From contig CALBDB010000057.1 in assembly GCA_937927755.1 (NCBI GenBank), positions 1 through 60,615 of the forward strand: 60,615 bases of DNA, written 5' to 3'. The translations under genes were made by a program, and so were the position numbers. Below, piece by piece: positions 7,227 to 15,674 of the stretch (position 1 is the first letter of the stretch; each line of letters starts with the position of its first letter). Under the pieces are notes generated by a model. The model was given only the letters and a program-made list of their open reading frames with translations, was not told the DNA's origin and made no database searches. The stretch comes from an uncultured Lysobacterales bacterium. GTDB lineage: Bacteria; Pseudomonadota; Gammaproteobacteria; Xanthomonadales; SZUA-36.

Positions 7227-10097
7227 ATGAAATCTTCATATACCCGTATTTTGACACTGTTATGTTTGCTCTGTCTGCCAGTTGTTTCCATGGCAGCAGA
7301 TGTTGTTCCCCCAGAGATTCAACTGCCAGGCTCGCAGCCTGAAGAAGTCAGCAATTTCGAATCTCCGAATAAGTGTGATAATTGCCACTCCGCCTATAAC
7401 GATGCCGGTACTGCTGCAGCAGGTGATGGCGAACCACAGGATGAGCCGGCCACCGGCTGGCGTGGTGCGGCTATGGGCAATGCTGGCCGCGATCCGATTT
7501 TCTGGGCGACCATGGCCATTGCTGAACAGGATTTTGATGGCGCCGGCGACCTGTGTATCCGTTGTCACAGTACCGGTGGCTGGTATGGTGGGCGCTCTAC
7601 ACCGACAGACGCATCCGGCCTTGCGACCAGTGACTCGGATGGCGTTGATTGCGACACCTGTCACTCAATGACCGATCCGAACGATACGGATTTGCTGGGT
7701 GTTATGAATTCACCGTTCATCGCAAACTGTGACGGTGATCCAAGTGTTCTGAATAAGTGCACCACGCCGGAAGGTGAAGAACTGGAGGGTTTCTATGGCA
7801 GCGGTATGACCTCCATGTGGACTGGTGGTGACAAGCTTGGTCCCTACACAGAGGAAGATGCCGCCGCACGTCACCAAACCCTTCAGTCCAAATTCCACCG
7901 GGATGTTGATTTTTGTGGTACCTGCCATGACGTTTCCAACTCGGCAGTTGGTGACCTGGCTCCCGGTAACGGTGCACAGCCGGGCAATCCTCACAGCGTG
8001 GTATCAAGTTGGGACCTTGGCTTGACGGTAAACGTAGATGGTACAGATGTCCCTGTTCCTGAATTGGGCGGAGCGGTCGAAAACAAGGCGGCCTTCAATA
8101 ATCCGCCCTATGCCTACGGTGTTGTTGAACGCACTTTCAGTGAATACAAATCGAGTGCATTCCCGACGACGCGCGTTGGCGATTTCAATAACCTGCCCAC
8201 CGACATCAAGGTTGCGGGAGGTTCTGTTGAAGTAACTTACCAGGCAGCCATGATGGCTGCGGCCGAAGCACAGCAAAACGGTGGTATTGCCGGTGACTAT
8301 GCTGATGGCACACCCCGGTATTTCAGTTGTCAATCCTGCCATATGCGCCCGGCTAATAGCGCTGGGGCGAATAAGCGTGGCGTCAGGGTGCGCCAGGATT
8401 TGCCCCAACATGATCACACCGGCGGTAATTACTGGCTGGCCGATATGATCAAATACCAGGATTCCAAGGGCCATCTGCGTCTTGGTGGCGGCCTGACAGG
8501 CACCCAGTTGACGGCGATTGATTATGGTCAGCAGCGCGCTGTTGAACATTTGCAGCAAGCGGCTTCATTGCAGGTGCAAGTTGATAACCTGAAGGTGGTG
8601 AACCTGACCGGTCACAAGCTGATCAGCGGCTACCCGGAAGGCCGTCGTATGTGGCTCAATATCAAGTGGTATGACGGCGCTGATAACCTGCTCAGGGAAG
8701 ACGGCGCCTATGGCCCGTTGACCTATGACCATGATGGTGATGCAGGCACTGCCGAAGTTGCGGTTGAGGTCATAAACCCGCGCGATGACCAGCTTGTTCA
8801 GGTCGAATCCATTCTCGATCTGGAGGGTTCCGAGCCTTTGATCTACGAGGCACATTACGCCATGACCAAGGAGTGGGCTGATGTCTTGCTACTGACCGGC
8901 AAGGACCCTGGCTTTGTGTTGAATTATGATCGTGAAACGGGTGCTGACGGGCACACTCTGGCTGAGCTTGCCGCTGAGGTAGCCGGTGGATTCGAGGAAA
9001 CATTCCATTTCGCACTAAATAACCACGTCTCCAAGGACAACCGTATCCCACCCTATGGGATGAGCTATGACGAGGCCCAGAAACGCAACGCACTGCCTGT
9101 CCCGGATGACCAATACGGCGGTGAAGGTAATGGCAGCACTTATAACTACTGGGATGACGTGGACCTTGCAGCATTGAAACCCATCAATGCCGAGTTTGCC
9201 GAGATCACGCTTTATTACCAGGGCACCAGTTGGGAATACATCCAGTTCCTTGATCTGGCCAACAATGGTCAAAACGCGTTCCTGGGCCAGGAAGGCGTGA
9301 ATATGCTGGAAGCCTGGATCAATGCGGAAGTGCCGGTTGCGATCGAGGTAAACGGTGACCGCAAGATGGTTCCGCCGGTGGTCATGGCCACCACAAGCTG
9401 GGGTACACCACCGCCGCCAAGCAACAATGCACCGGTTGCAGTCAATGACAGCTACAGCACCCCGCAGGACACCGTTTTGACTCTGCCAGCGCCGGGTGTG
9501 CTGGACAATGACAGCGATGCCGATGGTGATCCGGTCACTGCAGTGTTTGTAACCGGTGTTACCAACGGCAGCCTGGTTTTGAATGCAGACGGATCGTTCT
9601 CCTATACACCGGACAATGGTTTCACGGGGTCCGACAGCTTCAGCTACCAGGCATATGACGGCCAGGCGCATTCCGGCGTGGCAACCGTGGATATCACGGT
9701 CACAGCGACCGGTGGCGGTGACACGGCAGGCGTCTCCGGCATGGAGACTGGCGTGCTTTCGGGTAAAGGCCAAAACAAGGTATTTACGCCCACGGCCGTC
9801 TTTACACTGGGCGATGGTGTAGTCATCCGCTCAACGGTAACAGACGGTGACGGCAACCCGGTACAGGGGGCAACGGTGACACTGGCCATCAGCGGGCCGG
9901 AAGGCGCCACCCTGACATCAGGATTGAGCGGTGCTTCCGGCGTTGCCGAGGCAAGCTGGAACACCAGCGCGCCAAACAAGAAGGGTAATGGTGGTACTGC
10001 GCCCGGTGCATATACGGTAACGGTAACAGGTGTTGTCGCAGATGCTTATAGCTGGGACGGTTCAGCGATCTCTGTTGAGATCACGTTGATCAACTAA
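7227..10097 (+). CDS. Exported multihaem c-type cytochrome with C-terminal Ig-like domains
   Basis: From the ATG at 7227 (GGGAGGGCCAGG ahead of it) the product is 956 residues. An upstream in-frame ATG at 7137 would fall inside the promoter. A signal peptide ends near SMAADV (about residue 24). Five CXXCH haem-binding motifs lie at residues 50-54, 110-114, 142-146, 230-234 and 368-372, so at least a pentahaem electron carrier outside the cytoplasm is expected. Residues 400-740 have no motif I can name. From about 745 there is a cadherin/VCBS-like domain (NNAPVAVNDSYSTPQDT, LDNDSDADGD, FSYTPDNGFTGSDSFSY), and the last 110 residues look like a second Ig/Big-type fold. This suggests an outer-surface or extracellular cytochrome. 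Electron donor and acceptor are unknown. The FNR-type promoter suggests use at low oxygen. Confidence 0.85.
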   Translation: MKSSYTRILTLLCLLCLPVVSMAADVVPPEIQLPGSQPEEVSNFESPNKCDNCHSAYNDAGTAAAGDGEPQDEPATGWRGAAMGNAGRDPIFWATMAIAEQDFDGAGDLCIRCHSTGGWYGGRSTPTDASGLATSDSDGVDCDTCHSMTDPNDTDLLGVMNSPFIANCDGDPSVLNKCTTPEGEELEGFYGSGMTSMWTGGDKLGPYTEEDAAARHQTLQSKFHRDVDFCGTCHDVSNSAVGDLAPGNGAQPGNPHSVVSSWDLGLTVNVDGTDVPVPELGGAVENKAAFNNPPYAYGVVERTFSEYKSSAFPTTRVGDFNNLPTDIKVAGGSVEVTYQAAMMAAAEAQQNGGIAGDYADGTPRYFSCQSCHMRPANSAGANKRGVRVRQDLPQHDHTGGNYWLADMIKYQDSKGHLRLGGGLTGTQLTAIDYGQQRAVEHLQQAASLQVQVDNLKVVNLTGHKLISGYPEGRRMWLNIKWYDGADNLLREDGAYGPLTYDHDGDAGTAEVAVEVINPRDDQLVQVESILDLEGSEPLIYEAHYAMTKEWADVLLLTGKDPGFVLNYDRETGADGHTLAELAAEVAGGFEETFHFALNNHVSKDNRIPPYGMSYDEAQKRNALPVPDDQYGGEGNGSTYNYWDDVDLAALKPINAEFAEITLYYQGTSWEYIQFLDLANNGQNAFLGQEGVNMLEAWINAEVPVAIEVNGDRKMVPPVVMATTSWGTPPPPSNNAPVAVNDSYSTPQDTVLTLPAPGVLDNDSDADGDPVTAVFVTGVTNGSLVLNADGSFSYTPDNGFTGSDSFSYQAYDGQAHSGVATVDITVTATGGGDTAGVSGMETGVLSGKGQNKVFTPTAVFTLGDGVVIRSTVTDGDGNPVQGATVTLAISGPEGATLTSGLSGASGVAEASWNTSAPNKKGNGGTAPGAYTVTVTGVVADAYSWDGSAISVEITLIN

Positions 10098-10111
10098 CAA
10101 GCCTGAAAGCA

Positions 10112-10159
10112 CAGGTGGGGCCGGCACATATCACCGCGTTGAACCGTTTGCGGGGAACG
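10112..10159 (+). pseudogene. Remnant of a homocysteine S-methyltransferase 3' end
   Basis: Read in frame from 10112 the sequence gives QVGPAHITALNRLRGT. This matches the C-terminus of the complete methyltransferase ending at 7030 (EVGPSHIAALNRLRTG) at 11 of 14 aligned residues and 29 of 42 bases. There is no start codon or remaining gene body, because the cytochrome stop lies only 14 bases upstream. It is most simply a displaced or duplicated gene tail, in the same orientation as the intact gene, with the cytochrome gene lying between the two versions. Confidence 0.65.
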
Positions 10160-10172
10160 CAGGCCGCCTGCC

Positions 10173-11150
10173 TTACCAGTTCAGCAAATAGGCGAATATT
10201 AGTGGCGCGACGATGGTGGCGTCGGATTCAACGATAAACTTGGGTGTATCGATCCCCAGTTTCCCCCAGGTGATTTTCTCATTGGGCACTGCACCGGAGT
10301 ACGAGCCATAGCTCGTTGTCGAGTCACTGATCTGGCAAAAATAACTCCAGAAAGGGGTGTCTGTCCTTTCCATGTCCTGGTACAGCATCGGGACCACGCA
10401 AATCGGGAAATCACCGGCGATACCGCCGCCAATCTGGAAGAAACCGACACCCAGGTCGGTGGCTTCACGTGTGTACCAGTCCGCCAGGAAGGTCATATAT
10501 TCGATACCGCTCTTCATGGTCGAGGGTTTGAGCTCGCCTTTGAGGCAATACGAGGCAAATATATTACCCAGGGTGGAGTCTTCCCAGCCCGGCACGATGA
10601 TGGGCAGGTTCTTTTCGGCCGCCGCCATCATCCAGCTGTTTGCAGGGTCGATCTCGTAGTGTTCCTGCATCACACCGGACAGTAGCAGCTTGTACATGAA
10701 CTCATGCGGGAAATAGCGCTCGCCGGCACTTTCCGCCTGCTTCCATATCCCGTAGATGTGGGCCTGGATACGCCGGAATGCTTCCTCTTCCGGGATACAG
10801 GTATCGGTGACACGGTTGAGTCCCTTTTCCAGTAACTCCCATTCCTGCTCGGGTGTCAGGTCGCGGTAGTTGGGTACCCTTTTGTAATGCGAATGGGCCA
10901 CCAGGTTCATGATGTCCTCTTCCAGGTTCGCCCCGGTGCAGGAAATGATGTCTACCTTGTCCTGGCGGATCATCTCGGCCAGCGACCTGCCCAGTTCCGC
11001 CGTGCTCATGGCGCCCGCAAGTGAGATCAGCATTTTCTTGCCTTCCGCAAGGTGTTTTTCGTACCCCTTTGCGGCATCGACCAGCGCGGCGGCATTGAAG
11101 TGCTTGAAGTGTTCAAGCATGAAGTCTCTGATTTTTCCTGATTTATCCAT
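10173..11150 (-). CDS. Deoxyhypusine synthase family protein, probable polyamine aminobutyl-transferase
   Basis: A 325-residue homologue of eukaryotic and archaeal deoxyhypusine synthase. Family features include SLAGAMSTAELGRSLAEMI, the NAD-binding region with ISCTGANLEEDI, and the active-site lysine segment NEKITWGKLG near the C-terminus. Bacteria have no hypusinated eIF5A, so this family in bacteria is more likely to transfer the aminobutyl group of a polyamine to a small amine such as putrescine, giving homospermidine; that is inference here. The start is ATG 11150, which overlaps the agmatinase stop by eight bases (ATGGATAA). A longer frame to 11366 would run inside the agmatinase gene and is not credible. 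It is the last gene of a three-gene polyamine operon. Confidence 0.85.
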   Translation of the reverse strand: MDKSGKIRDFMLEHFKHFNAAALVDAAKGYEKHLAEGKKMLISLAGAMSTAELGRSLAEMIRQDKVDIISCTGANLEEDIMNLVAHSHYKRVPNYRDLTPEQEWELLEKGLNRVTDTCIPEEEAFRRIQAHIYGIWKQAESAGERYFPHEFMYKLLLSGVMQEHYEIDPANSWMMAAAEKNLPIIVPGWEDSTLGNIFASYCLKGELKPSTMKSGIEYMTFLADWYTREATDLGVGFFQIGGGIAGDFPICVVPMLYQDMERTDTPFWSYFCQISDSTTSYGSYSGAVPNEKITWGKLGIDTPKFIVESDATIVAPLIFAYLLNW

Positions 11151-11994
11151 TGTATTTGAACTTGTAGCTGAGTAGTTTGTAGTAAAGTTTCGCGACCAGG
11201 AACTGTGGTGCGTGTTGCCCTTCGAGGGGGGCAAATTCCGTGATGTCAAACCCGACAACGGTTTTCGCTTCGAACACTTTGCGCAGGTACTTGATCGTCG
11301 GATTCCATAACAGGCCACCAGGTTCGGGTGTGCCGGTCGCAGGCATGATCGACGGGTCAAATGCATCGAGGTCGATGGTCAGATACACCCGCTCGGTCAT
11401 CTGCGCAATGGATTTTTCCATCCATGATTCATCACCGTAGATATCCTCGGCAAAATAGCATTGTTGCCGGTTCAGGTATTGCATCTCGCTGGAATCTGCA
11501 CTGCGTATACCGACCTGCACCAGGTTGGCATTGCGGCTCGCGTCGTGCACTGCACAGGCGTGGTTGTAAGGCGTGCCGCCATAACTGTCACGCAGGTCGG
11601 CGTGGGCGTCGAGTTGCAGAACGGTCAGGTTTTCATACTTCTCGTAAAAGGCCTTGATGACACCGATGCTGACCGAGTGTTCGCCGCCGAAAAATGTCAG
11701 GTACTTGCCAGTCGCAAGCAGCTCCGTGGTTTTTTTATAAACGGCTTCGAAGACATGCTCGGGGGACCGGCTTTCCGATATGTCGGGAAGTATGTGTACG
11801 CCATGCCGGTAGGCTTCCGAGTCTGTTTCAATATCGTAGAGTTCCATGTTCTCGAGGGCTTCCAGGAACGCCGAAAATCCACGGTCTGCGCCTTTGCCCC
11901 AGGTGCTGGTACCGTCGTACGGGATGGATTGAAGCAGCACGGCAGCGTTGTCGTAGCTGCAGTAAGGCTCATCGATGCCTGCAAAACGTCTCAC
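11143..11994 (-). CDS. speB: Agmatinase / ureohydrolase family protein
   Basis: A 283-residue binuclear manganese ureohydrolase that would convert agmatine to putrescine and urea. Metal-ligand motifs are present in order: FGGEHSVSIG (GGxHS), LQLDAHADLRDSY (DAHxD) and LTIDLDAFDPSIMPATGTPEPGG-type text (only its key residues DxDxxDP matter). The start is GTG at 11994, overlapping the decarboxylase stop (GTGA), so the two genes are translationally coupled. The decarboxylase upstream makes agmatine, which argues for agmatinase rather than arginase or guanidinobutyrase. Its product putrescine would be the natural substrate of the deoxyhypusine-synthase homologue downstream. Confidence 0.9.
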   Translation of the reverse strand: MRRFAGIDEPYCSYDNAAVLLQSIPYDGTSTWGKGADRGFSAFLEALENMELYDIETDSEAYRHGVHILPDISESRSPEHVFEAVYKKTTELLATGKYLTFFGGEHSVSIGVIKAFYEKYENLTVLQLDAHADLRDSYGGTPYNHACAVHDASRNANLVQVGIRSADSSEMQYLNRQQCYFAEDIYGDESWMEKSIAQMTERVYLTIDLDAFDPSIMPATGTPEPGGLLWNPTIKYLRKVFEAKTVVGFDITEFAPLEGQHAPQFLVAKLYYKLLSYKFKYNG

Positions 11995-13397
11995 AGGTTG
12001 TAGCCCAATATGGTGAACATGTCGCCGACGGATTGCTCGGCCCGGTAGATGGAATCCACGATATTGCCCTTCTCATCCTTGTCGATGATGACGTGCTTGG
12101 GTGAGGGGATCAGGCAATGTTTGATACCACCGTAACCACTGATGGCGTCCTGGTATGCACCGGTGTGGAAAAATCCCAGGTAGAGCGGCACCTCATCACT
12201 CTCGTCATAGGTGGGCAGCAGCACCTGCTGATTCAGGTCTTCCGAGTTGTAGTAATCTGAGTGATCACAACTGATCCCGCCGATATGGGCCTGCTTGTAA
12301 TCGTTTTTCCATTTATTGATCGGCAAAAGGATAAATTTTTCGTTGATGGACCAGGCGTCCGGTATGGTATTCATCAGGCTGTTATTGATCATGTACCAGG
12401 ATTCCGTGTCGTTCTGTTGTTTCTGTTCCAGTACCTCGAAAATAATCGCGCCGCTTTCTCCAACGGTGTATTTGCCAAATTCCGTGTAGATATCGGGTTC
12501 TCTCACCTTCTCGGAATCACAGGCTTCCTTAATATTCTTGACGATTTCAGTGATCATGTACTCGTAGTCAAATTCAAACCCGAGATTATTCCTGATCGGC
12601 AGGCCACCGCCCATATTGAAGGAATCGAGCGATTTGCTTTGTTTTTTCAGACTGATATAGAGTTCCAGCGCCCTTTGGAACTCTCCCCAGAAATATAAGT
12701 TGTCCTTGATTCCGGAATCGACAAAAAAATGCAGCATCTTGAAATCGACACGCTGGTTGTCTTTGATGCGCTCCTCAAAAAAGGGCTGGATATCCTCTTC
12801 CCTGATACCGAGCCTGGAGGTGTGATAGGGCGATTGCGGCTCTTCCCTTATGGCGAGGCGTATGCCGATTTTGATCCTGTGTTCACCGGCAACTTTTTCA
12901 AGTTTTGCCAGTTCGGTTTTTGAATCGAGGATAACCAGCACATTTTCAAAGCCAAGCTCATAGAGACGAACGATCTTGCCCAGGTAGTCGTTGGTCTTGT
13001 AACCGTTGTTGATGATGTAAGTGCTCTTGTCGATCTTGCCATTACTAAAAAGATCGAGAATCAGGTCTATATCGAAAGATGAAGACGTTTCCAGGTGGAC
13101 ATCGTGCTTGAGCGCCTCGTTCACGACATGTGCAAAGTGATTGCACTTGGTGCAGTAGCAATAAAAATAGCGGCCCCTGTAGCCACTTTTCTTGATGGCC
13201 CTGTTGAACAGGTTTCGCGCCTTTTTTATCTGGTCACCGATTTTTGGCAAGTAAATAAAACGGAATGGCGTGCCGTATTTCTTGATCAGGTACAGCAGGG
13301 AAATGCCGTGGAAGGTCAGCGATCCGTTGCGCAGATTAAAACCTTCCTGCGGGAAGTAATAGGTCTGATCAATTAAGTCGAAGTAGGTATTTTTCAT
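11991..13397 (-). CDS. speA: Short arginine decarboxylase, PLP fold III
   Basis: A 468-residue alanine-racemase-fold decarboxylase, shorter than the roughly 630-residue E. coli SpeA, resembling compact arginine decarboxylases. The PLP lysine is visible in CYCTKCNHFAHVV (residues about 80-92), a glycine-rich phosphate-binding segment in FNMGGGLPIRN, and the C-terminal catalytic cysteine/aspartate motif in ISCDHSDYY. It probably makes agmatine from arginine, as the gene after it is agmatinase. Arginine rather than another diamino acid is inferred from that context. The coding sequence is visibly more A+T-rich than its neighbours, with many AAA, ATT and GAT codons, which hints at acquisition from another lineage. 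It is the first gene of the operon; the 213 bp upstream should hold its promoter, but I cannot name one confidently. Confidence 0.82.
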   Translation of the reverse strand: MKNTYFDLIDQTYYFPQEGFNLRNGSLTFHGISLLYLIKKYGTPFRFIYLPKIGDQIKKARNLFNRAIKKSGYRGRYFYCYCTKCNHFAHVVNEALKHDVHLETSSSFDIDLILDLFSNGKIDKSTYIINNGYKTNDYLGKIVRLYELGFENVLVILDSKTELAKLEKVAGEHRIKIGIRLAIREEPQSPYHTSRLGIREEDIQPFFEERIKDNQRVDFKMLHFFVDSGIKDNLYFWGEFQRALELYISLKKQSKSLDSFNMGGGLPIRNNLGFEFDYEYMITEIVKNIKEACDSEKVREPDIYTEFGKYTVGESGAIIFEVLEQKQQNDTESWYMINNSLMNTIPDAWSINEKFILLPINKWKNDYKQAHIGGISCDHSDYYNSEDLNQQVLLPTYDESDEVPLYLGFFHTGAYQDAISGYGGIKHCLIPSPKHVIIDKDEKGNIVDSIYRAEQSVGDMFTILGYNL

Positions 13398-13610
13398 CAG
13401 GTTTTCGCATCATCTCTCAGGCTGACTGAGTGTCAACTCGTTGGCTTGCTCGAAAATTAATTACCCACTCCAGCCAAAAAATGCCTGATGGCTGCGAGGA
13501 AACGCTTTATATCAGAATAATCAAGGGATTAACAGAAAAAAAAGTAAATGACAAAACGACGATGACCAATGCTAAGAGCCTTTCATTCCTGCTGGTGATG
13601 CCGCCAGGAC

Positions 13611-14288
13611 TCAGGGAATTTTCCCGGCACCACGCGCTGCGTCCAGACCCTCTGTCAGCACCCTGGCCCAATCTTGCAATATCCGGTTGGCCGCGGCGCG
13701 GTTGGATACGCGGTTCTGCCACTGGAAATATCCCGTCTGGCGGTCTGTCTGCCGGTCAAGGGTTTTGGCAATTAGATCATCCGTGAGCGAATCATATAGC
13801 TCCAGGTAAAGGGTCATTTCGCCCGCGGATTCCGAGTAAGTCCGTGAATTGACGGCTGTCGTGGTGCCCGGTGCGATGATGTCGAGGTTGATGATGGCAG
13901 GCTTGATGAGCAGCACGTCTTCGTCCCGCTCGTTGACCAGTTCGTATCCGCCTTCTTCCAATGCCCCGGCAAAAACATCGTGGAAAAGCCGGGCCAGTTC
14001 CGCCTTTATCTTTTGCATATCAGCAGCGGTGACCCTGTTTACCGAGGATGAGTTCTGCTTGCGCTGCCAGATCTTTTTGAATGCGACGTATGTGTCGGCC
14101 AGGAGGAGTTTTTTGTAACGGCTGAAATCAACACCTGGCTGGACATAGACCACGGCAAGTTTTGTATCGCCGACATGCTGCAAGCCGTCGGTAGTGACGG
14201 CCGGCAGCTTTTGATTGGCCAACGACAATCCGCTCACCGCCGTCAAAAAGGCGAAAAGTTGAAAGTTCACAATTGTGCAAAATTTCAT
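13611..14288 (-). CDS. Exported DUF3313-type protein
   Basis: A 225-residue protein with an N-terminal signal peptide (hydrophobic stretch to about LSLANQK). The segment VVYVQPGVDFSRYKKLLLAD, followed by an AFKKIWQRKQ stretch, is typical of DUF3313 proteins, which are exported and often lipoproteins. I see no lipobox cysteine here, so it is probably periplasmic. The function of the family is unknown. It stands alone: the polyamine operon begins 214 bp downstream on the same strand, and a divergent dehydrogenase gene begins 169 bp away. The assignment to DUF3313 is by pattern and should be treated as likely, not certain. Confidence 0.65.
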   Translation of the reverse strand: MKFCTIVNFQLFAFLTAVSGLSLANQKLPAVTTDGLQHVGDTKLAVVYVQPGVDFSRYKKLLLADTYVAFKKIWQRKQNSSSVNRVTAADMQKIKAELARLFHDVFAGALEEGGYELVNERDEDVLLIKPAIINLDIIAPGTTTAVNSRTYSESAGEMTLYLELYDSLTDDLIAKTLDRQTDRQTGYFQWQNRVSNRAAANRILQDWARVLTEGLDAARGAGKIP

Positions 14289-14457
14289 AACAACAGACTC
14301 CGTGCAGTCGCGTAGAAAACCCTGTTAAAACCATGCTGCCACAATATAGCCTAAAGCCCGGGGCCATACCGTTAAATTGCACGGCTATTTGGTTACGTAT
14401 TGAAGTACAATCCCCCTAAAGAAATATCCCATGCCACCTGTTTAGAGTAGACCGAAA

Positions 14458-15639
14458 ATGTATAAAATTCGAACCATTAATAACCTGGCTGCAAAAGGCT
14501 TGGCCCGCTTCCCCGTTGACAAATACCAGGTTGGCCCGGATTTATCGTCTGTCGACGCGCTGATGCTGCGCAGCCACAAGCTGCATGATGAAACCGTCGA
14601 TCAAAGCGTGATCGCCGTGGCCCGTGCGGGCGCGGGTGTCAACAACATCCCGGTGGAGGACTACGCAAAACGCGGGATAGTGGTGTTCAATACACCGGGG
14701 GCAAATGCAAATGCGGTCAAGGAACTGGTGGCGGCTGCATTGTTGCTGGGTTCCAGGGATATTTTCGGTGGCATGAGCTATGTGCAGACGCTGGGAGACA
14801 TCAAGAACGGCTCCGAGATGCACAAGCTGCTGGAGGCCCGAAAGAAACAATTCGCAGGCTCGGAAATCACCGGCTTGACACTGGGTGTGGTTGGCCTCGG
14901 CGCGATCGGCGCAGTGGTTGCCAATATGGCCCTGGAACTGGGCATGAAGGTGGCTGGGTTTGATCCCGCGATTTCGATCGAGTCCGCCTGGCGCTTGTCC
15001 GGCCGGGTTCAGAAAGTCGACAGCCTGCAGGCACTGGTAAGAATTTCAGATTTTGTGACCCTGCACGTTCCGGCGGTTCCGGCGACAACAGGGCTGATCA
15101 ACAAGGATATCCTGGCACGCTTGAAGCCGGGAGCAAGGTTGCTCAATTTTGCGCGGGATGAAATTGTAGATTTGCCGGCGGTCATCGATTCTCTGGACAA
15201 TGGTAAGCTGGCTGCTTATATAAGTGATTTTCCGCACCCCGAACTGCTGGGGCGCAAGGATGCCCTGCTACTGCCCCACATAGGCGCCAGCACCAGGGAG
15301 GCGGAGGAGAATTGCGCAGTCATGGCTGCTGAAGAACTGATGGGTTTCCTGGAAGATGGGAACATCCGCAACTCCGTCAATTACCCCGAAACACAGATGG
15401 CCAGGAACGACGGATACCGGATTACTTTTTGCAATGATAATGTACCCAGGGTGCTCGGCCACGTGCTGACGGTGCTGGCCGATCATGACATCAATGTCAT
15501 TGACATGGTCAATTTAAGCCGTGGGGATTTTGCTTACAGTATCATTGATGTTGAAAGCCAGCCGGACAAGGGTGTGATGAGTGCGATAAGAAATACCGAA
15601 CATGTCATCAGGGCCAGGTTATTGCCGCCGGCGTGCTAA
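14458..15639 (+). CDS. D-3-phosphoglycerate dehydrogenase homologue with ACT domain
   Basis: A 393-residue D-2-hydroxyacid dehydrogenase. The Rossmann motif GVVGLGAIGAVVA lies near residues 142-155. The catalytic arginine is in NFARDEIVD, the glutamate probably in FPHPELLG and the histidine in LLPHIGASTREAEENCA. A C-terminal ACT-like domain follows from about residue 320. It most likely oxidises 3-phosphoglycerate in serine synthesis. The usual DVFxxEP segment is replaced by SDFPHPE, so it belongs to a different subgroup from the E. coli-type SerA at 20424-21665. Formate-tetrahydrofolate ligase follows 35 bp downstream, which links it to one-carbon metabolism. The ATG follows a weak purine stretch (GACCGAAA). 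Confidence 0.88.
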   Translation: MYKIRTINNLAAKGLARFPVDKYQVGPDLSSVDALMLRSHKLHDETVDQSVIAVARAGAGVNNIPVEDYAKRGIVVFNTPGANANAVKELVAAALLLGSRDIFGGMSYVQTLGDIKNGSEMHKLLEARKKQFAGSEITGLTLGVVGLGAIGAVVANMALELGMKVAGFDPAISIESAWRLSGRVQKVDSLQALVRISDFVTLHVPAVPATTGLINKDILARLKPGARLLNFARDEIVDLPAVIDSLDNGKLAAYISDFPHPELLGRKDALLLPHIGASTREAEENCAVMAAEELMGFLEDGNIRNSVNYPETQMARNDGYRITFCNDNVPRVLGHVLTVLADHDINVIDMVNLSRGDFAYSIIDVESQPDKGVMSAIRNTEHVIRARLLPPAC

Positions 15640-15674
15640 GGCATAAAAATTAACAGAACCGAGGAAGCCTTCCA

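Noticed and set aside
9015-9773. 252-residue open frame on the minus strand inside the cytochrome gene
   Set aside because: It lies antisense to a gene with five haem motifs and a signal peptide; its translation has no domain pattern and is a shadow frame.
10173-11150. Eukaryotic or archaeal contamination suggested by deoxyhypusine synthase
   Set aside because: The gene overlaps a bacterial agmatinase gene in an operon on the same contig, and this family is known in bacteria.
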